From Chloroflexota bacterium (GTDB lineage Bacteria > Chloroflexota > Limnocylindria > P2-11E): DNA of 7,162 nt. Positions 5,809 to 7,162 of this stretch are shown piece by piece; positions within the stretch are counted from its first letter, which is position 1, and each line of letters opens with the position of its first letter. The stretch is from positions 1-7,162 of the forward strand of contig VBGU01000186.1 in NCBI GenBank assembly GCA_005881085.1. The letters are read 5' to 3'. The position numbers and the translations under genes are program-made. Under the pieces are notes generated by a model. The model ran no database searches, was not told the origin of the DNA, and saw only the letters and a program-made list of their open reading frames with translations.

Positions 5809-6311
5809 ATACGGCTTCGCGGCGTGAGCTCGATCTCCTTCGACGGATCTTCACCGGCGGCGACCCGCGCCCAGAAGGGGTCGAGCTCGACACGCGCGTT
5901 CGCGGCGCGCACGAGGCCGATCAGCGCGGTGAAGTCTCGAAGCCGGTACGGCTTCGTGTTCACCTTGACCGTCGAGTCGCGCCCGCGTGCGACGAAGAAC
6001 GGCGCTGAGACACCGGAGTGCGCGCCGGGATAGCGCTTCGCGTCGATGCGCTGCAGCCCACCGAGCGGCACGCGATCCTCCCGCGTGCCGAAGTTCGTCC
6101 GGTAGACGAGCTCGCCGTGCTCGACCGCGAGCTTCGTGAAGTAGGCGTAGTTGATGACGATCGCGGCATTCGCGGCAAGCAGGAGTAGCCCAATGATCAC
6201 CATGGTCGCGTCCCCGCCGCTCGCGCCGAAGACGAGGATGCCGATCCCCGCGAGAGGAAAGAACGTGTACGACGGCCAGAGCAGCGCGAGATTCGGGCGG
6301 ACCGGGCTCAC
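5805..6311 (-). CDS. Two-TM membrane protein with bacterial PH-like domain
   Basis: The 168-residue protein begins with two hydrophobic helices (about residues 13-30 and 36-58) separated by a short loop (SGGDATM). A predicted beta-rich cytosolic part follows, containing VEHGELVYRTNFGTREDRVPLGGLQRIDAKRY. That pattern, in which a field reading 'gelvyrtgf..re.ripl..iqri' follows paired TM helices, is typical of YdbS/YdbT-type bacterial PH (bPH2) membrane proteins. No catalytic residues are evident. Its GTG start overlaps the stop of the zinc-ribbon gene by 4 bases (GTGA), so the two are probably made from one mRNA by coupled translation. The stop shares CTAG with the convergent CoA-binding gene. 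The topology is clear; the PH assignment is from pattern only. Confidence 0.75.
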   Translation of the reverse strand: MSPVRPNLALLWPSYTFFPLAGIGILVFGASGGDATMVIIGLLLLAANAAIVINYAYFTKLAVEHGELVYRTNFGTREDRVPLGGLQRIDAKRYPGAHSGVSAPFFVARGRDSTVKVNTKPYRLRDFTALIGLVRAANARVELDPFWARVAAGEDPSKEIELTPRSRI

Positions 6312-6640
6312 GCGTCGAGTCTAGAAGCGCGCTCGACCGGGCCGATAAGGAGTCTTCGCTCGACCTCCTGCAGCGCTGCGATCAGACGCGCGTCATCGGG
6401 CGACTCGCGCTCGCGCTCTTGGTAGAAGCCGCGCAGGAGGCGCAGCGATTCGCGGATTGGAAGCCGCGCGTACGGGATGTTCGCGCTCTCGCAGGAGATT
6501 TGGAACTCGAGCTCGGCCGGCCGAAAGCATTCGCGGCAGACGAAGAAGGTCGCGGGCATGCCATCGACGAGCCGGCGCGACGGATGCGCGTCGGCGGTGA
6601 TGTCCTCCGCCAGGCAACGCGGGCAACGTGCGATGCGCAC
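6308..6640 (-). CDS. Small zinc-ribbon-like protein (four-cysteine)
   Basis: Starting from the GTG at 6640 the protein has 110 residues. An N-terminal CPRC (Cys6, Cys9) and a second CREC (Cys35, Cys38) about 25 residues later form a typical zinc ribbon, with an extra Cys50. The rest is predicted helical (about 62-100: IRESLRLLRGFYQERERES, LIAALQEVERRLL). Metal binding and perhaps nucleic-acid or protein contact are inferred; I do not recognise a named family. The frame is open up to an ATG at 6745, but residues before the CPRC look non-conserved and would cross the 6657-6695 hairpin and overlap the divergent endonuclease gene. The GTG just before the zinc ribbon is therefore preferred, with moderate certainty. 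Coupled to the membrane-protein gene by a GTGA overlap. Confidence 0.68.
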   Translation of the reverse strand: MRIARCPRCLAEDITADAHPSRRLVDGMPATFFVCRECFRPAELEFQISCESANIPYARLPIRESLRLLRGFYQERERESPDDARLIAALQEVERRLLIGPVERASRLDA

Positions 6641-6656
6641 CTCTGGACGATAGCCC

Positions 6657-6695
6657 GTCGCCAAATTGTGCGACGAGTTCGCACAATTTGACGAC
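6657..6695. repeat. Long inverted repeat / hairpin between zinc-ribbon and homing-endonuclease genes
   Basis: Perfect 12-bp arms (6662-6673 and 6679-6690, CAAATTGTGCGA and its complement) enclose a 5-nt loop CGAGT. The pairing extends outward to 17 bp per arm with a single interruption, which as minus-strand RNA would be a G-U wobble. No T-run follows on either strand and the flanking genes diverge, so it is not a terminator. It lies 16 bp upstream of the preferred zinc-ribbon start and 38 bp upstream of the endonuclease ATG, so an operator or mRNA structure is likeliest. Confidence 0.8.
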
Positions 6696-6733
6696 AGGTT
6701 TCGCGTCTTCGTCACCTTCCCACGGCGAGTTGA

Positions 6734-7162
6734 ATGTGTCTTCATACCCGCGTGGGCAAGGGCTGGGCGAAAGGCCTTACGGCGGCAACGGATCCGCGCG
6801 TCGCTCGCGCCGCGGCAAGCCATCGCGGGAAGCAATACGTCCGCCGGACGCCGCCGGAACTATGCCGGTGGCCGGTATTCGGCTTGACGACGCTGCCACT
6901 CGCCTGGTCGGACGATATGGCGTACATCGTCGGTCTGACCGCAACCGACGGATGTCTCTTCACCGGGCGGCGCGCGATCAATTTCAAATCTGGGGATCGA
7001 GCTCTGGTCGAGACCTACCTACGTCTGCTCGGTCGGAAGAATCGCGTCAAGAGTCATCCGACGGCGACGGGCGGCATCGTCTACTACACCCAGTTTCACG
7101 ACTCGCGGCTCTATGAATGGTTCCGCTCGGTCGGACTCACTCCCCGAAAGAGTTTGACCATC
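6734..7162 (+). CDS. LAGLIDADG homing endonuclease-type protein (5' part, open at window edge)
   Basis: An open frame runs from the ATG at 6734 (just after a stop at 6731) to the last base, giving 143 residues with no stop. The N-terminal stretch GKGWAKGLTAATDPRVARAA plus SHRGK resembles the small NUMOD-like DNA-binding modules attached to homing endonucleases. The LAGLIDADG helix is MAYIVGLTATDGCL (62-75), with the acidic metal-binding residue Asp72. It is followed by the usual strand INFKSGDRALVETYLRLLGR and the segment YYTQFHDSRLYEWFRSVGLTPRKSL. Such enzymes cut long, specific DNA sites and spread themselves or their host introns or inteins. Here the gene has its own start and no surrounding host exon, so it looks free-standing. 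A second LAGLIDADG motif, if any, lies beyond the window. The nearby long hairpin may be part of its regulation. Confidence 0.85.
   Translation, partial: MCLHTRVGKGWAKGLTAATDPRVARAAASHRGKQYVRRTPPELCRWPVFGLTTLPLAWSDDMAYIVGLTATDGCLFTGRRAINFKSGDRALVETYLRLLGRKNRVKSHPTATGGIVYYTQFHDSRLYEWFRSVGLTPRKSLTI

Noticed and set aside
6670..6682. LexA-like SOS box inside the long hairpin
   Set aside because: Only one half-site resembles CGAAC; the other half does not match, and the longer palindrome explains the symmetry better.
6628..7116. 162-codon plus-strand open frame in another frame over the endonuclease
   Set aside because: No motif; the frame starting at 6734 carries the LAGLIDADG signature and stays open to the edge.

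Overview
This is a GC-rich (roughly two-thirds G+C), tightly packed bacterial chromosomal window. The two convergent gene pairs share their stop codons. Two divergent promoters sit so close to the start codon that mRNAs with little or no leader are likely. These traits, together with the style of the alcohol dehydrogenase, the DhaL variant and the LAGLIDADG protein, fit an uncultivated Chloroflexota or Actinomycetota-like lineage. That assignment is inference and weak; no marker gene is present.

Left part (1-1460): a TetR-family regulator, cut by the left window edge, is divergent from a zinc-dependent alcohol dehydrogenase. They share a 57-bp gap holding a clear inverted-repeat operator. Between this pair and the next genes (1461-1617) lies the 5' half of a tRNA-Phe on the minus strand; its T-arm and 3' acceptor strand cannot be recognised.

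Centre (1618-4802): a plus-strand dhaK-dhaL pair (dihydroxyacetone kinase-type subunits) meets a minus-strand pair head-on. The minus-strand pair is a class V alanine/serine-glyoxylate-type aminotransferase followed by a small cupin. dhaK carries an internal loss of about 12 codons that also shifts the frame, so as written the gene is broken, while dhaL is intact. A complete tRNA-Val(UAC) lies just upstream of the aminotransferase on the same strand. The setting suggests small-molecule C2/C3 metabolism (hydroxypyruvate, glyoxylate, dihydroxyacetone-like substrates), but no strict pathway can be read from it.

Right part (4834-7162): an unrecognised 160-residue protein is divergent from a small CoA-binding (Rossmann) protein. 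A perfect 7+7 bp palindrome lies inside the apparent promoter of the former. A minus-strand two-gene operon follows, with a small four-cysteine zinc-ribbon-like protein translationally coupled to a two-TM protein resembling PH-domain membrane proteins. Divergent from it, and running off the right edge, is a LAGLIDADG homing endonuclease-type gene that is open to the window end. A long hairpin (17-bp arms, one wobble) lies between the zinc-ribbon gene and the endonuclease gene.

No CRISPR array, insertion sequence or obvious rho-independent terminator was seen. The points most worth checking are the 5'-half tRNA-Phe, the dhaK lesion, the large hairpin beside the endonuclease gene, and the promoter palindromes. 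I did not find a convincing new multi-gene system.
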